64,000 bases of DNA, from assembly GCA_023435335.1 (NCBI GenBank), contig JAEYRU010000110.1:1-64000 (forward strand). Direction: 5' to 3'. This DNA is from Pseudomonadota bacterium. GTDB taxonomy: Bacteria > Pseudomonadota > Alphaproteobacteria > Rhizobiales > Rhizobiaceae. Position 1 is the stretch's first letter, and each line of letters starts with the position of its first letter. A program made the translations under genes and the position numbers. Positions 1 through 8,876 of the stretch are shown here, piece by piece. The notes beneath the pieces were generated by a model that made no database searches, was not told the origin of the DNA, and was given only the letters and a program-made list of their open reading frames with translations.

Positions 1-24
1 CGCCCGTATGCGAAGGAGGCGGCG

Positions 25-1161
25 ATGAGTGGAAGCGTGGCGATTGAGACGAACAGGGCAGCACTCGTGCGCATCGTCGCGTCGCTGATCGCCATGGCCG
101 GGCTGGCGCGTGTGGGCCACCTCCCCCCGGAAGCAAGCAACCAGGGGAGGTCGGCGGACGTCGACGCGGCAGCGGAGACGGTCCGCCGGGTGGGGTCATG
201 GCGGCAGCGCGCAAGCGCGCCAACCATCACCCGCCATGTCTGGCGCACGATCCTTTCCCTGCTGCGTCCGGCCGAGGCCGCTGCCCGGCGGCTCATCATC
301 GCGGCCGCGCGCGGGATCACGGTGCCGCCGCCAAGGCTGCGAGAGTCGACGACGGACCTGAAGCACGCGCGTACCGGCCGGCCCATGCCGCTGACCGCTC
401 GCACCCTGCCCCAGCCCACGTCCCACGAAGCCTTCCTGCGCCGCTTCGGCATCGCGGTTACGGGGACGCCCCCTCTACCGCGTTTCACGCGGTCCCTTGC
501 CGGGGCGAGCCACTTGTCTCGCCCGTCCTTCGGACCCCCCGCTTCGCAGGGGAGGATCAAGGTCGCGGACGGCCGCAGCGCCAATCCTCCCCCGTTCACA
601 GGGGAGGGGGACCACGCGCAGCGTGGTGGAGGGGGCATTCTCGCCACCCCCCGCATCCCCGCCTTCCCGCTCTTCGATCCCTTGCGACGCCTGCGCCTCA
701 AGCCGGCCCGCCGCTACGTGCCCGCCCACGCCGCGCCGCGCATCATGTTCCCGGGGATCACCCAGCCGCACCGGCTGCCGCCGCCACCGCCGCCGCCCGC
801 GCCCGACGACCTCGTCTCCGCCGTCAGCGTCGCCCGCCGCCTGGCAGCGCTCGCCGCAGCGCTCGACGACCTGCCCAAACAGGCCCGCCGCTTCGCGCGG
901 CTGAAGGCGCGGATGGACGCGCAAGCGGCGCAAGACCGGGCCGTCGCCGAAGCCTCGGAGGCTCGAGGCTCAGCCCCGCCAAGGTCCCGTCGCCGCTTCC
1001 GCCGCACCTCGCCGCTGCGCGGCGGTCCGCCCTACGGCGGCCGCCTCGCGGTCTGGGACCCGACCGTCCCGAACGGCAAGCACATCCGCGAGGTCGACGT
1101 CATCCTCGCGCACGCGCATGCGCTGGCCGATTACGCGCTGGCCTTTCCCGACACGTCGTGA
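25..1161 (+). CDS. hypothetical protein with an in-frame palindromic repeat insertion
   Basis: A protein of 378 residues with no function I recognise. The ATG at 25 follows a strong AAGGAGG ribosome-binding site, which argues that the gene is real. The N-terminus (about residues 1-145) is basic and low in complexity. Residues about 149-204 are encoded by an interspersed repeat (468-636) that also occurs downstream at 1169-1257. The C-terminal half has a run of prolines near residue 253, an alanine/arginine-rich helical stretch (about 270-310) and a conserved-looking tail (WDPTVPNGKHIREVD...). I infer that the ancestral protein was about 55 residues shorter and that the repeat was inserted without breaking the frame. 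Only the C-terminal tail resembles hypothetical proteins I associate with Rhizobiales. Confidence 0.6.
   Translation: MSGSVAIETNRAALVRIVASLIAMAGLARVGHLPPEASNQGRSADVDAAAETVRRVGSWRQRASAPTITRHVWRTILSLLRPAEAAARRLIIAAARGITVPPPRLRESTTDLKHARTGRPMPLTARTLPQPTSHEAFLRRFGIAVTGTPPLPRFTRSLAGASHLSRPSFGPPASQGRIKVADGRSANPPPFTGEGDHAQRGGGGILATPRIPAFPLFDPLRRLRLKPARRYVPAHAAPRIMFPGITQPHRLPPPPPPPAPDDLVSAVSVARRLAALAAALDDLPKQARRFARLKARMDAQAAQDRAVAEASEARGSAPPRSRRRFRRTSPLRGGPPYGGRLAVWDPTVPNGKHIREVDVILAHAHALADYALAFPDTS
468..636. repeat. interspersed palindromic repeat, copy A (inside a gene)
   Basis: The two ends are inverted versions of one another: GCCCCCTCTACCGCG at 468 matches the reverse complement of the segment ending at 636 (GCCCCCTCCACCACG) with few mismatches. 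The interior holds GGGGCGAGCCACTTGTCTCG, which recurs inverted at 1169-1257. It lies within the reading frame of the gene at 25-1161. Confidence 0.75.
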
Positions 1162-1168
1162 CGCCTTT

Positions 1169-1257
1169 GATCCTCCCCCGTTCACGGAGGATCCGAAGGA
1201 CGGCGAGACAAGTGGCTCGCCCCTGCATGGTACAATGCGGAGCATGGTGGAGGGGGC
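1169..1257. repeat. interspersed palindromic repeat, copy B (intergenic)
   Basis: This is the opposite orientation of copy A. It shares a block of about 30 bases that includes CGAGACAAGTGGCTCGCCCC and ends in GGTGGAGGGGGC. It lies between the hypothetical gene and the FAD dehydrogenase. Its potential to fold may let it act as a transcript end, but there is no T-run. Confidence 0.75.
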
Positions 1258-1368
1258 GCCCGCTGCGAAACCCCGGCGCGGCGGCGATGTGGCGCGCGCG
1301 TCGCTCCCCCCCTTGCCCATCCCCCGCTTTCCGTCCGACATTGCGCGATCTGGGAAGGGGGAAACGCC

Positions 1369-3030
1369 ATGGCTGAAAGCGCGGACGCGATCGTCATAGG
1401 AGGCGGGCTTGCCGGGCTTGTGGCCGCCTGCGAACTGGCCGACGCCGGCCGGCGCGTGGTCATCCTCGAGCAGGAGGGCGAGAATTCGCTCGGCGGGCAG
1501 GCCTTCTGGTCGCTCGGCGGGCTCTTCTTCGTCGACAGTCCGGAGCAGCGGCGTCTCGGCGTCAGGGACAGCCGCGAGCTCGCCCTGCAAGACTGGATGG
1601 GATCGGCGCAGTTCGACCGGCCCGAGGATTTCTGGCCGCGCAGGGTGGCCGAGGCCTATGTCGATTTTGCCGCGGGCGAGATGCGGCCCTGGCTCCATTC
1701 GCTCGGGATGCGCTGGTTTCCCATCGTCGGCTGGGCCGAGCGCGGCGGTGCCCATGCTCACGGCCACGGCAATTCGGTTCCCCGCTTTCACATAACGTGG
1801 GGCACTGGCCCCGGCGTGATCGAGCCGTTCGAGAAGCGCGTGCGGGAGCATGCCGCGGCCGGCCGCATCGAACTGAAGTTCCGCCATCGCGCCAGCAAGC
1901 TCGTCAAGACCAGGGGGGCGGTAACCGGCGTCGCCGGCGAGACACTGGAACCGTCCACCGTCGAGCGCGGACAGCAGTCCGGCCGTGAGATCGTCGGCGA
2001 ATTCGAGCTGTCGGCCGGCTCGGTGCTGGTCACCTCAGGCGGCATCGGCGGCGACCTCGACCTCGTCCGGAAAAGCTGGCCGGTCGACCGCCTCGGGCCC
2101 GCGCCGAAGCACATGGTCTGCGGCGTGCCCCACCATGTCGACGGTCGCATGGTCGCGATCGCGAGGAAGGCCGGTGCGGCCACCATCAATACCGACCGCA
2201 TGTGGCACTACACCGAGGGCGTGAGGAACTGGGCGCCGATCTGGCCGCATCACGGCATCCGCATTCTGCCGGGGCCCTCCTCGATGTGGTTCGACGCGCG
2301 CGGCAACCGCCTGCCCGCGCCCTGCCTGCCGGGGTTCGACACGCTGTCGACGCTGAAGCACATCCTCTCGACCGGCTACGAATATTCCTGGTTCATCCTC
2401 ACCCAGAAGATCATCAAGAAGGAGTTCGCCCTTTCCGGCTCCGAGCAGAACCCGGACTTCACCTCGAAGAGCTGGCGCGCGGTGCTGAAGAGCCGGCGCG
2501 GCGCCGGCGCGCCGCCTCCGGTCGAGGCCTTCAAGGAACATGGCGAGGACTTCATCGTTCGCGACAACCTGCGCGACCTCGTCTCGGCGATGAACGCGCT
2601 GGCGGGCGGCGACCTGCTGGACCTCTCTCACATCGAGATGCAGATCGCCGCGCGCGACCGCGAACTCGCCAACCCCTATTCCAAGGATGCGCAGGTGACC
2701 GCGATCCGCGGCGCCCGCAATTATCTCGGCGATAAGCTGGTGCGCACCGCGAAGCCGCACAGGATACTGGACCCCGCCAACGGCCCGCTCATCGCGGTTC
2801 GCCTCCACATCCTCACCCGCAAGACGCTGGGCGGCCTCCACACCGACCTGCAGGGCCGCGTTCTCGGCCCGTCAGGCGAGCCGGTTCCGGGGCTTTTCGC
2901 GGCCGGTGAGGTGGCGGGGTTCGGCGGCGGCGGATATCACGGCTACAACGCGCTGGAGGGAACCTTCCTCGGCGGCTGCATCTTTTCCGGCAGGAACGCC
3001 GGACGTACGGCGGCGGGCAGGGACATCTAG
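1369..3030 (+). CDS. FAD-binding dehydrogenase (predicted oxidoreductase, COG3573-like)
   Basis: A flavoprotein of 553 residues. The N-terminus carries a Rossmann FAD motif, GGGLAGLVAACELADAG (about residues 11-27), followed by the acidic end of strand 2 (ILEQEG). A second FAD-contact region sits at the C-terminus (GLFAAGEVAGFGGGGYHGYN, about 505-525), as in succinate-dehydrogenase/3-ketosteroid-dehydrogenase-like flavoproteins. Length and layout fit the soluble oxidoreductase group COG3573, whose substrate is unknown. An M20 amidohydrolase starts 10 bases downstream on the same strand, so the two are probably cotranscribed. The substrate cannot be read from the sequence. Confidence 0.85.
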   Translation: MAESADAIVIGGGLAGLVAACELADAGRRVVILEQEGENSLGGQAFWSLGGLFFVDSPEQRRLGVRDSRELALQDWMGSAQFDRPEDFWPRRVAEAYVDFAAGEMRPWLHSLGMRWFPIVGWAERGGAHAHGHGNSVPRFHITWGTGPGVIEPFEKRVREHAAAGRIELKFRHRASKLVKTRGAVTGVAGETLEPSTVERGQQSGREIVGEFELSAGSVLVTSGGIGGDLDLVRKSWPVDRLGPAPKHMVCGVPHHVDGRMVAIARKAGAATINTDRMWHYTEGVRNWAPIWPHHGIRILPGPSSMWFDARGNRLPAPCLPGFDTLSTLKHILSTGYEYSWFILTQKIIKKEFALSGSEQNPDFTSKSWRAVLKSRRGAGAPPPVEAFKEHGEDFIVRDNLRDLVSAMNALAGGDLLDLSHIEMQIAARDRELANPYSKDAQVTAIRGARNYLGDKLVRTAKPHRILDPANGPLIAVRLHILTRKTLGGLHTDLQGRVLGPSGEPVPGLFAAGEVAGFGGGGYHGYNALEGTFLGGCIFSGRNAGRTAAGRDI

Positions 3031-3039
3031 GAACAGGAA

Positions 3040-4188
3040 ATGCAGCTCACCAACCAGGACCTCGCCGATCTCGTCGCCTTCCGCCGCGAGCTTCACCGCT
3101 TCCCCGAAATCTCGGGCGAGGAAACCGAAACCGCCCGCAGGGTCGTCGAGTTCCTTGCCGACACGAAACCCGATGAGGTGCTGACCGGGCTGGGCGGTCA
3201 CGGCGTGGCGGTGATCTACGACAGCGGCAGGCCGGGACCGACGGTGCTGTTCCGCTCCGAGCTCGACGCCTTGCCGATCGAAGAACGGTCGGGCGTGCCG
3301 CACAGCTCAACCGTCCCGGGCAAGTCGCATATGTGCGGCCACGAGGGGCACTCCACTATCCTAGCCGCGCTCGGGCGCCAGTTCGGCCGCAGGCGGCCCG
3401 CCAGGGGCCGCGTGGTGCTGATGTTCCAGCCGGCGGAAGAGACCGGCAAGGGAGCGGCCGGCGTCACCGCCGACCCACGTTACGACGGGATCCGCCCGGA
3501 CTTTGCCTTCTCGCTGCACAATCTTCCGGGAACGCCGCTCGGCCATGTCCGGCTGAAGGAAGGCGTGGTGAACTGTGCCTCCCGTGGCATGCGCATTCTG
3601 CTCGACGGCAAGACCGCGCATGCCTCGATGCCGGAGACGGGCGTACCGCCGACATTCGCTGTGGCAACCCTCCTGCCGGAACTGACGGCGCTATCGCACG
3701 GTAGCTTCGGCGATGACGATTTCGCGCTGGTCACGATCTGCCACGCGCGCCTCGGCGAGCCCGTGTTCGGCATCGCGCCCGGCCATGCCGAGATCCGCGC
3801 CACGCTGCGCACGCGGCTCGACGAGCGCATGGACGCCCTCGTGGCGGCGGCCGAGAAGCTGGCCCGCCAGACCGCTGGAAGGCACGGCCTCGCCTGCGCG
3901 ATCGACTACGACGAGATCTTCGTCGCCAGCCTCAACGCGCCCGAGGCCGTGGCGCGCCTGCGTACGGCGCTCGACGCCGAGGGCATCGCCCATGACGAGG
4001 CCGAACTCCCCATGCGAGCTTCCGAGGATTTCGGTCTGTTCGGCCGCGGCTCGAAGTCGGCGATGTTTTATCTCGGCGCCGGCGAGAACATGCCGGCTCT
4101 GCACAACCCTGACTACGATTTCCCTGACGATCTGATTCCGATCGGCGCCCGGGTCTTCATGCGCGCCGCCCGCGACCTGCTCGGCTAG
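3040..4188 (+). CDS. M20 family amidohydrolase (hippurate / IAA-amino-acid hydrolase type)
   Basis: A zinc peptidase-like amidohydrolase of 382 residues, the usual length for the M20D subfamily. Metal-site motifs are present in order: MCGHEGHS (about residue 98), the catalytic glutamate pair in FQPAEETGKG (about 130), LHNLPG (about 159) and the late SEDFG motif (about 327). It probably hydrolyses an N-acyl amino acid or related amide in the cytoplasm. It follows the FAD dehydrogenase by 10 bases, suggesting a joint catabolic role. Its stop abuts the convergent ABC transporter gene with no intervening bases. The substrate is not predictable. Confidence 0.88.
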   Translation: MQLTNQDLADLVAFRRELHRFPEISGEETETARRVVEFLADTKPDEVLTGLGGHGVAVIYDSGRPGPTVLFRSELDALPIEERSGVPHSSTVPGKSHMCGHEGHSTILAALGRQFGRRRPARGRVVLMFQPAEETGKGAAGVTADPRYDGIRPDFAFSLHNLPGTPLGHVRLKEGVVNCASRGMRILLDGKTAHASMPETGVPPTFAVATLLPELTALSHGSFGDDDFALVTICHARLGEPVFGIAPGHAEIRATLRTRLDERMDALVAAAEKLARQTAGRHGLACAIDYDEIFVASLNAPEAVARLRTALDAEGIAHDEAELPMRASEDFGLFGRGSKSAMFYLGAGENMPALHNPDYDFPDDLIPIGARVFMRAARDLLG

Positions 4189-5988
4189 CTACTCCGCCGC
4201 GCCCCTGAAGGCGTCCGCGCCGCTTTCGAACTGTAGCCGCGCCAGCCGTGCGTAGACGCCGTTCTTCGCCACCAGGCTCTTGTGCGTGCCTTCTTCCACG
4301 ATCTGCCCGCCATCCATGACGAGGATGCGGTCGGCCTTCAGCACGGTCGCCAGCCGGTGCGCGATGACCAGCGTGGTGCGCCCCTCCATCAGCCGCTCCA
4401 GCGCCTTCTGCACCAGCGTTTCGCTCTCTGCGTCGAGCGCCGAGGTCGCCTCGTCGAGCAGCAGGATCGGCGCGTCGCGCAGGATGGCGCGGGCTATGGC
4501 CACGCGCTGGCGCTGCCCGCCCGACAGGGTCACGCCGCGCTCGCCGAGCAGCGTGTCGTAGCCTTCCGGCAGCGCCCGGATGAAATCCTCGGCCAGCGCG
4601 TCGCGCGCCGCTCCCTCGATCGCTGCCGTTCCGGCGCCCGGCATGCCGAAAGCGATGTTGTCGCTTGCCGAGGCGGCGAACACGGTCACGTCCTGGGGGA
4701 CGATGGCGATCCGCCCCCGGGCCGCCGCGGGATCGACCTTGGTGATGTCCACCCCGTCGATCAGCACCTCTCCCGAGGACGGATCGTAGAAGCGCAGCAG
4801 CAGCGAGAAAATCGTGCTCTTGCCTGCGCCGGATGGTCCGACGACGGCGAGCGTCTCGCCCGGCCTTACCTTGAACGAGACCTTGTCGAGGATCGGCCGG
4901 TCCTTGCGCACCGGATACACGAAGGAGACGTCGCGGAACTCGATCTCGCCCCGCGCCGGCACGGGCAGCGGCAGCGGATTGGCCGGCGCCGCGATAGCTG
5001 GTTGCTCTTCCAGCAGTTCCGTCAGCCGCTCGGCCGCGCCAGCCGCCTGGCTGAGTTCGCCCCACACCTCCGACAGTGCGCCGAGCGCTCCGGCCGCGAT
5101 CACCGAATAGATCAGGAACTGGCTGAGTGTTCCCGCGGTCATGGCGCCGGTAAGCACGTCGCGGGAGCCCACCCACAGCACCGCCACGACCGAGGTGAAT
5201 ACGGTGAGGATGGCGAAGAAGGTGAGGAAGGAGCGCGCCAGGATTGACGACCGGGCGGCCTGGAACGCGGTCTCGACCGCGTTCGCGAAGCGGGTCGTCA
5301 CCAGCCGCTCGTTGGTGAACGCCTGCATGATCCGCACCGCGCCGATCTGCTCGCTCGCGTAGGCGGTCGCCTCCGCCAGCGTGTCCTGCGCTGTGCGCGA
5401 GCGCTTGCGCACAGAGCGTCCGAAGGCAACCAGCGGCAGCACGATGAGCGGGATCGCGCCAAGCACGAAACCGGACAGCTTCGGGCTGGTGACCACCATC
5501 ATGCCCGCCGCGCCCAGTCCCATGATCGTGTTGCGCAGCGCGAGCGACGCCGTTGCCCCCACCGCCGACTTGATCTGGGTGGTGTCGGCCGAGAGCCGCG
5601 ACACGATTTCGCCGGTCTGCGCGCTGTCGAAAAATGCCGGCGACAGCCGCGTCACGTGCTCGAACACGTCGCGCCTGAGATCGGAGACGACGCGCTCGCC
5701 AAGCGTGATCACGAAGTAGTAGCGGGCCGCCGACGCGACCGCGAGCAGCGCGGCGATGATCAGCAGCATGCCGAAGTACTGGGCGATGAAGGTAGTGTCG
5801 GAGGCGCCGAAGCCGTGATCGATCATCCGCCGGACGGCGAGCGGCAGCGTGAGCGTCGTCGCCGCTGCAAGGGCAAGAGCCACGAGAGCACCGGCTACCA
5901 GCCGCTTATAACGGCCGAGATACGGAAAGATGCGTCTGAGCGGTCCGAGCGAGCGTCGCCCGCCGACCTCGACAATCGCATCCGCCAT
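4189..5988 (-). CDS. ABC transporter, fused permease and ATPase (MsbA-like exporter)
   Basis: A half-transporter of 599 residues. A six-helix ABC transmembrane domain spans about residues 20-310. The nucleotide-binding domain has Walker A GPSGAGKST (about 386), signature LSGGQRQRVAIARA (about 484) and Walker B ILLLDEATSALD (about 510). It should act as a homodimer in the inner membrane exporting lipid or drug-like substrates. The ATG at 5988 is chosen because AAAGGA lies 6 bases upstream; a start at 6045 would add 19 residues that look unlike a conserved N-terminus. It is convergent with the M20 gene. The substrate is unknown; rhizobial relatives are annotated as lipid A or multidrug exporters. 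Confidence 0.9.
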   Translation of the reverse strand: MADAIVEVGGRRSLGPLRRIFPYLGRYKRLVAGALVALALAAATTLTLPLAVRRMIDHGFGASDTTFIAQYFGMLLIIAALLAVASAARYYFVITLGERVVSDLRRDVFEHVTRLSPAFFDSAQTGEIVSRLSADTTQIKSAVGATASLALRNTIMGLGAAGMMVVTSPKLSGFVLGAIPLIVLPLVAFGRSVRKRSRTAQDTLAEATAYASEQIGAVRIMQAFTNERLVTTRFANAVETAFQAARSSILARSFLTFFAILTVFTSVVAVLWVGSRDVLTGAMTAGTLSQFLIYSVIAAGALGALSEVWGELSQAAGAAERLTELLEEQPAIAAPANPLPLPVPARGEIEFRDVSFVYPVRKDRPILDKVSFKVRPGETLAVVGPSGAGKSTIFSLLLRFYDPSSGEVLIDGVDITKVDPAAARGRIAIVPQDVTVFAASASDNIAFGMPGAGTAAIEGAARDALAEDFIRALPEGYDTLLGERGVTLSGGQRQRVAIARAILRDAPILLLDEATSALDAESETLVQKALERLMEGRTTLVIAHRLATVLKADRILVMDGGQIVEEGTHKSLVAKNGVYARLARLQFESGADAFRGAAE

Positions 5989-6178
5989 GGCAGTCCTTTC
6001 CGCTGCGTGCCCTGCCGCGAAACGTACGCCCGCGGCCTTGTGCACAGGGTCGGGCTGATGTATAGGCTCGCCCGACCGTTTTCGAGGCCGTAGCCTTCAT
6101 TGGCCGCGGCTTCAAGTTTTTGAGACTGGGTGACATCGCCGCAGGCCGGCGTGCCCCTCCAGCACCAGGATAGAAGCC

Positions 6179-6400
6179 ATGAAGAACGACATCCATCCCG
6201 ACTATCACACGATCAAGGTCGTGATGACCGACGGCACAGAGTACACGACCCGTTCCACGTGGGGCAAGGAAGGCGATACGATGAACCTCGACATCGATCC
6301 CAACTCGCACCCCGCCTGGACCGGCGGCCAGCAGTCGCTGGTCGATCGCGGCGGCCGCCTGTCGAAGTTCAAGAACAAGTTCGCCAATCTCGGCATCTGA
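6179..6400 (+). CDS. rpmE: 50S ribosomal protein L31
   Basis: A protein of 73 residues, the normal length for alphaproteobacterial L31. It begins MKNDIHPDYH and carries the typical WTGGQQ...GRLSKFKNKF C-terminus. The CxxC zinc-ribbon cysteines of zinc-binding L31 are absent, as usual in this lineage. AGGATAGAAGCC precedes the ATG. A strong intrinsic terminator follows directly. It is transcribed alone, divergent from the ABC exporter. Confidence 0.96.
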   Translation: MKNDIHPDYHTIKVVMTDGTEYTTRSTWGKEGDTMNLDIDPNSHPAWTGGQQSLVDRGGRLSKFKNKFANLGI

Positions 6401-6422
6401 GCCGCGACGCAATTCTGATACG

Positions 6423-6451
6423 AAAAAGCCCGGCAATGCCGGGCTTTTTTT
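6423..6451. terminator. intrinsic terminator after rpmE, probably bidirectional
   Basis: A perfect GCCCGGC / GCCGGGC stem with an AAT loop, flanked by A5 on the left and T7 on the right. It can terminate rpmE and also the convergent hicBA transcript. Confidence 0.95.
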
Positions 6452-6479
6452 GACCGCATCACGCATTCCAACCGGTAAA

Positions 6480-6692
6480 TCATAAATCCTCAGGTCGAAG
6501 GCCCGTGCGGCGACTGATCCGCGCCAGCATTTTCGGGCCGATTTCCTCCCGGTCATGAAACGCGAAGATGAAGTCGGGCCATCCTTCGCGAGCCAGTATC
6601 CGGTGCGAACCGCTTTGCCGCTTGATCGTCCAGCCGATACTTTCGAGGGCAGCCAGAACGCGCCGGGCGCGCGTTGAACTCCACTGGCTCAT
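6480..6692 (-). CDS. hicA: HicA-type toxin (mRNA interferase)
   Basis: A small basic protein of 70 residues with the dsRBD-like HicA fold signature: a helix (RARRVLAALESIGW), then KRQSGSHRILAR with the catalytic histidine in SGSH, and a short C-terminal helix. HicA cleaves mRNA and is blocked by HicB. It overlaps hicB by 4 bases (ATGA), with the antitoxin gene first. Gene order, size and motif agree, so I am confident of the family. Whether the pair is active was not tested. Confidence 0.88.
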   Translation of the reverse strand: MSQWSSTRARRVLAALESIGWTIKRQSGSHRILAREGWPDFIFAFHDREEIGPKMLARISRRTGLRPEDL

Positions 6693-6892
6693 GCTGCCGG
6701 AACAAATAGGCCGCCAACCTCCGGCACGGCTTCGCCGTGCTCGATGCGGTCGGCCAGCGTTCTCAGCGCCAAGGCCTCGACCTTGCCCCGTGCTTCGTCG
6801 CGGCTGGCGCCATACGCCATAACCCCGGGCAGCTCCGGGATTTCGGCGATCCAGCGGCCATCTTCCTCGCGATCAAACTCGATGCGCAGCAT
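6689..6892 (-). CDS. hicB: HicB-type antitoxin
   Basis: A protein of 67 residues with the partial RNase-H-like HicB fold: EEDGRWIAEIPELPGVMAYG followed by SRDEARGKVEALALRTLADR. It lacks a C-terminal DNA-binding domain, so it is the short HicB form, and autoregulation by this protein alone is not obvious. It lies upstream of and overlaps hicA. Confidence 0.87.
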   Translation of the reverse strand: MLRIEFDREEDGRWIAEIPELPGVMAYGASRDEARGKVEALALRTLADRIEHGEAVPEVGGLFVPAA

Positions 6893-7013
6893 GGGGCCTT
6901 CTCCATTCAGTCAGGAGGCGAAAGGAGCCCCCTGCCGCACAGTTTCCAGCAACGTCGGAAAAGAAGCAACCTCACGGGGAAGGCAGTGGGCCATTCTAGC
7001 CCATTCCCCCCGA

Positions 7014-8423
7014 TCACATATGGATCGGCTTGGCGAAGGTGGCGAGTGCGGCTTCCTTCACCGTCTCCGACATGGTCGGGTGCGCGTGGCAGGTTCGCGC
7101 CAGGTCTTCCGAAGAGCCGCCGAACTCCATCAGTACGGCCGCCTCGTGGATCATCTCGCCCGCGCCGAAGCCGACGATGTGCACGCCCAGCACCCGGTCG
7201 CTCGCCTTGTCGGCCAGGACCTTCACAAAACCGTCGGTTTGCAGCATCGCGCGCGCGCGGCCGTTCGCCGAGAACGGGAACTTGCCGGCCTTGTAGTCGA
7301 TGCCCGCCTTCTTCAGTTCCTCCTCGGTCTTGCCGACCGAGGCGACCTCCGGGTTGGTGTAGACCACCGAGGGAATGACGTCGTAGTTCACGTGGCCGGC
7401 CTGCCCCGCGATGATCTCCGCCACGGCGACGCCCTCGTCCTCGGCCTTGTGCGCAAGCATCGGCCCGGCGATCACATCGCCGATCGCGTAGATGCCGGTT
7501 GCGGTGGTGCGGAAATGCCCGTCGGTGCGGACACGGCCGCGCTCGTCGAGCTCGACGCCGGCCTTTTCGAAGCCGAGCCCGTCGGTGAAGGGCTTGCGCC
7601 CGGTCGCCACCAGCACCGCGTCGGCCTGCAGCGTTTCCGCCGCCCCGCCCTTGACCGGCTCGAAGGTCACGCTCGCGCCCTTCTTGGCCTTGGCAACGCC
7701 AGTCACCTTGGCGCCCAACCTGAACTCGATCCCCTGCTTCGCCAGCATGCGCTGGTACTGCTTGGAGACCTCGCCGTCCATGCCGCCCAGGATGGTGTCG
7801 AGATACTCGACCACGGTGACCTTGGACCCCAGCCGCGCCCAGACCGAGCCGAGTTCCAGCCCGATGACGCCGCCGCCGACCACCACGAGGGAGCCCGGCA
7901 CCTTGTCGAACTCCAGCGCGCCGGTGGACGACACGATCACCTTCTCGTCGAAGGCGACCTCGACGCCGGGGATGCCGGCGACGTCGGAGCCGGTCGCGAT
8001 GACGATGTTCTTAGCCTCGATCGTCTCTTCCTTGCCATCCTCCAGCGCTACCGTCACCTTGCCTTCGCCGGCGAGCGATCCGAGCCCGTGGAACGTGTCG
8101 ATCTTGTTCTTCTTCATCAGGAAGACGAGGCCGTCGGTGTTCTGCTTCACCACCTTGGTTCGGTGGGCGTGCATCTTCCCGAGGTCGAGCTTCGGCTTGC
8201 CGACGCCGATGCCGAGATCGGCGAACTGGTGCTCGACCTCGGCGAACTTCTCCGAAGCGTGCAGCATCGCCTTCGACGGGATGCAGCCGACGTTGACGCA
8301 GGTCCCGCCATAGGTCGCGCGCTTCTCGACGAGCGCGGTCTTCAGGCCCAGCTGTGCGGCCTTGATGGCGCAGACATATCCGCCCGGCCCGGCTCCGATC
8401 ACGACGACATCATAGGTGGACAT
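7014..8423 (-). CDS. lpdA: dihydrolipoyl dehydrogenase (E3)
   Basis: A flavoprotein of 469 residues that reoxidises dihydrolipoamide in the 2-oxoglutarate dehydrogenase complex. N-terminal FAD motif GAGPGGYVCAIKAAQLG, redox-active disulfide GGTCVNVGCIPSK (about residues 37-49), NAD motif VVGGGVIGLELGSVW, FAD motif YAIGDVIAGPMLAHKAEDEG and C-terminal catalytic CHAHPTMSE. The ATG at 8423 gives the canonical MSTYDVVVIGAG start; the frame stays open further upstream but that sequence is not E3-like. It is the last gene of the mdh-suc-odh block, separated from odhB by three small genes. Confidence 0.97.
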   Translation of the reverse strand: MSTYDVVVIGAGPGGYVCAIKAAQLGLKTALVEKRATYGGTCVNVGCIPSKAMLHASEKFAEVEHQFADLGIGVGKPKLDLGKMHAHRTKVVKQNTDGLVFLMKKNKIDTFHGLGSLAGEGKVTVALEDGKEETIEAKNIVIATGSDVAGIPGVEVAFDEKVIVSSTGALEFDKVPGSLVVVGGGVIGLELGSVWARLGSKVTVVEYLDTILGGMDGEVSKQYQRMLAKQGIEFRLGAKVTGVAKAKKGASVTFEPVKGGAAETLQADAVLVATGRKPFTDGLGFEKAGVELDERGRVRTDGHFRTTATGIYAIGDVIAGPMLAHKAEDEGVAVAEIIAGQAGHVNYDVIPSVVYTNPEVASVGKTEEELKKAGIDYKAGKFPFSANGRARAMLQTDGFVKVLADKASDRVLGVHIVGFGAGEMIHEAAVLMEFGGSSEDLARTCHAHPTMSETVKEAALATFAKPIHM

Positions 8424-8451
8424 GAATACCTCTCGGATTTTGCGTGCCTGC

Positions 8452-8865
8452 TCAGAACGCGAGCTGCCACAGGATGATGACGATGCCCAGACTGGCCACG
8501 CCCCAGACGGCCGAGCGCAGGTAGGGGATACCCGCCAGATACAGCGGGAGATATGCCACCCTCGCCCAGAAATAAAGTGCGGCGCCCAGCCAGGTCCACC
8601 AGTCCGCGCGGCCGGTGACCTGGGCCGCCAGGACCGCGGCCGCGAACAGCGGAAACGTCTCCAGGAAGTTGCGCAATGCGCGCTCGCCACGGCCGGCGAT
8701 GCCGGTGACCGCGCGCTGCTCGTCGCGCGGTCCGGCATTGTATTCGGGGCCGAATTGCCGGGTCAGCAGCAGCGACTGCAGCGCGATCTGAACGAACAGC
8801 AGGCCGCCTGACAGGACAAGATAGGCGATCTCGACAGGCAGCGATGGCAGGATGAGGCTGTTCAC
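8452..8865 (-). CDS. MAPEG-family membrane protein
   Basis: An integral membrane protein of 137 residues with four hydrophobic helices. It contains a MAPEG-type pattern: a polar loop with GPRDEQ, then GRGERALRNFLETFPLF, and a helix with ALYFWARVAYLPLYLAGI. MAPEG proteins include microsomal glutathione S-transferase-like enzymes, but bacterial members of this short type have no defined substrate. GTG at 8865 is taken as the start because AGGAG lies 8 bases upstream. It sits between the SDR gene and lpdA on the same strand. Confidence 0.8.
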   Translation of the reverse strand: MNSLILPSLPVEIAYLVLSGGLLFVQIALQSLLLTRQFGPEYNAGPRDEQRAVTGIAGRGERALRNFLETFPLFAAAVLAAQVTGRADWWTWLGAALYFWARVAYLPLYLAGIPYLRSAVWGVASLGIVIILWQLAF

Positions 8866-8876
8866 GTGGACTGCTC

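Noticed and set aside
970..1887. A 305-codon minus-strand frame over the repeat and the FAD dehydrogenase start
   Set aside because: It overlaps two supported genes, and part of its translation is the palindromic repeat.
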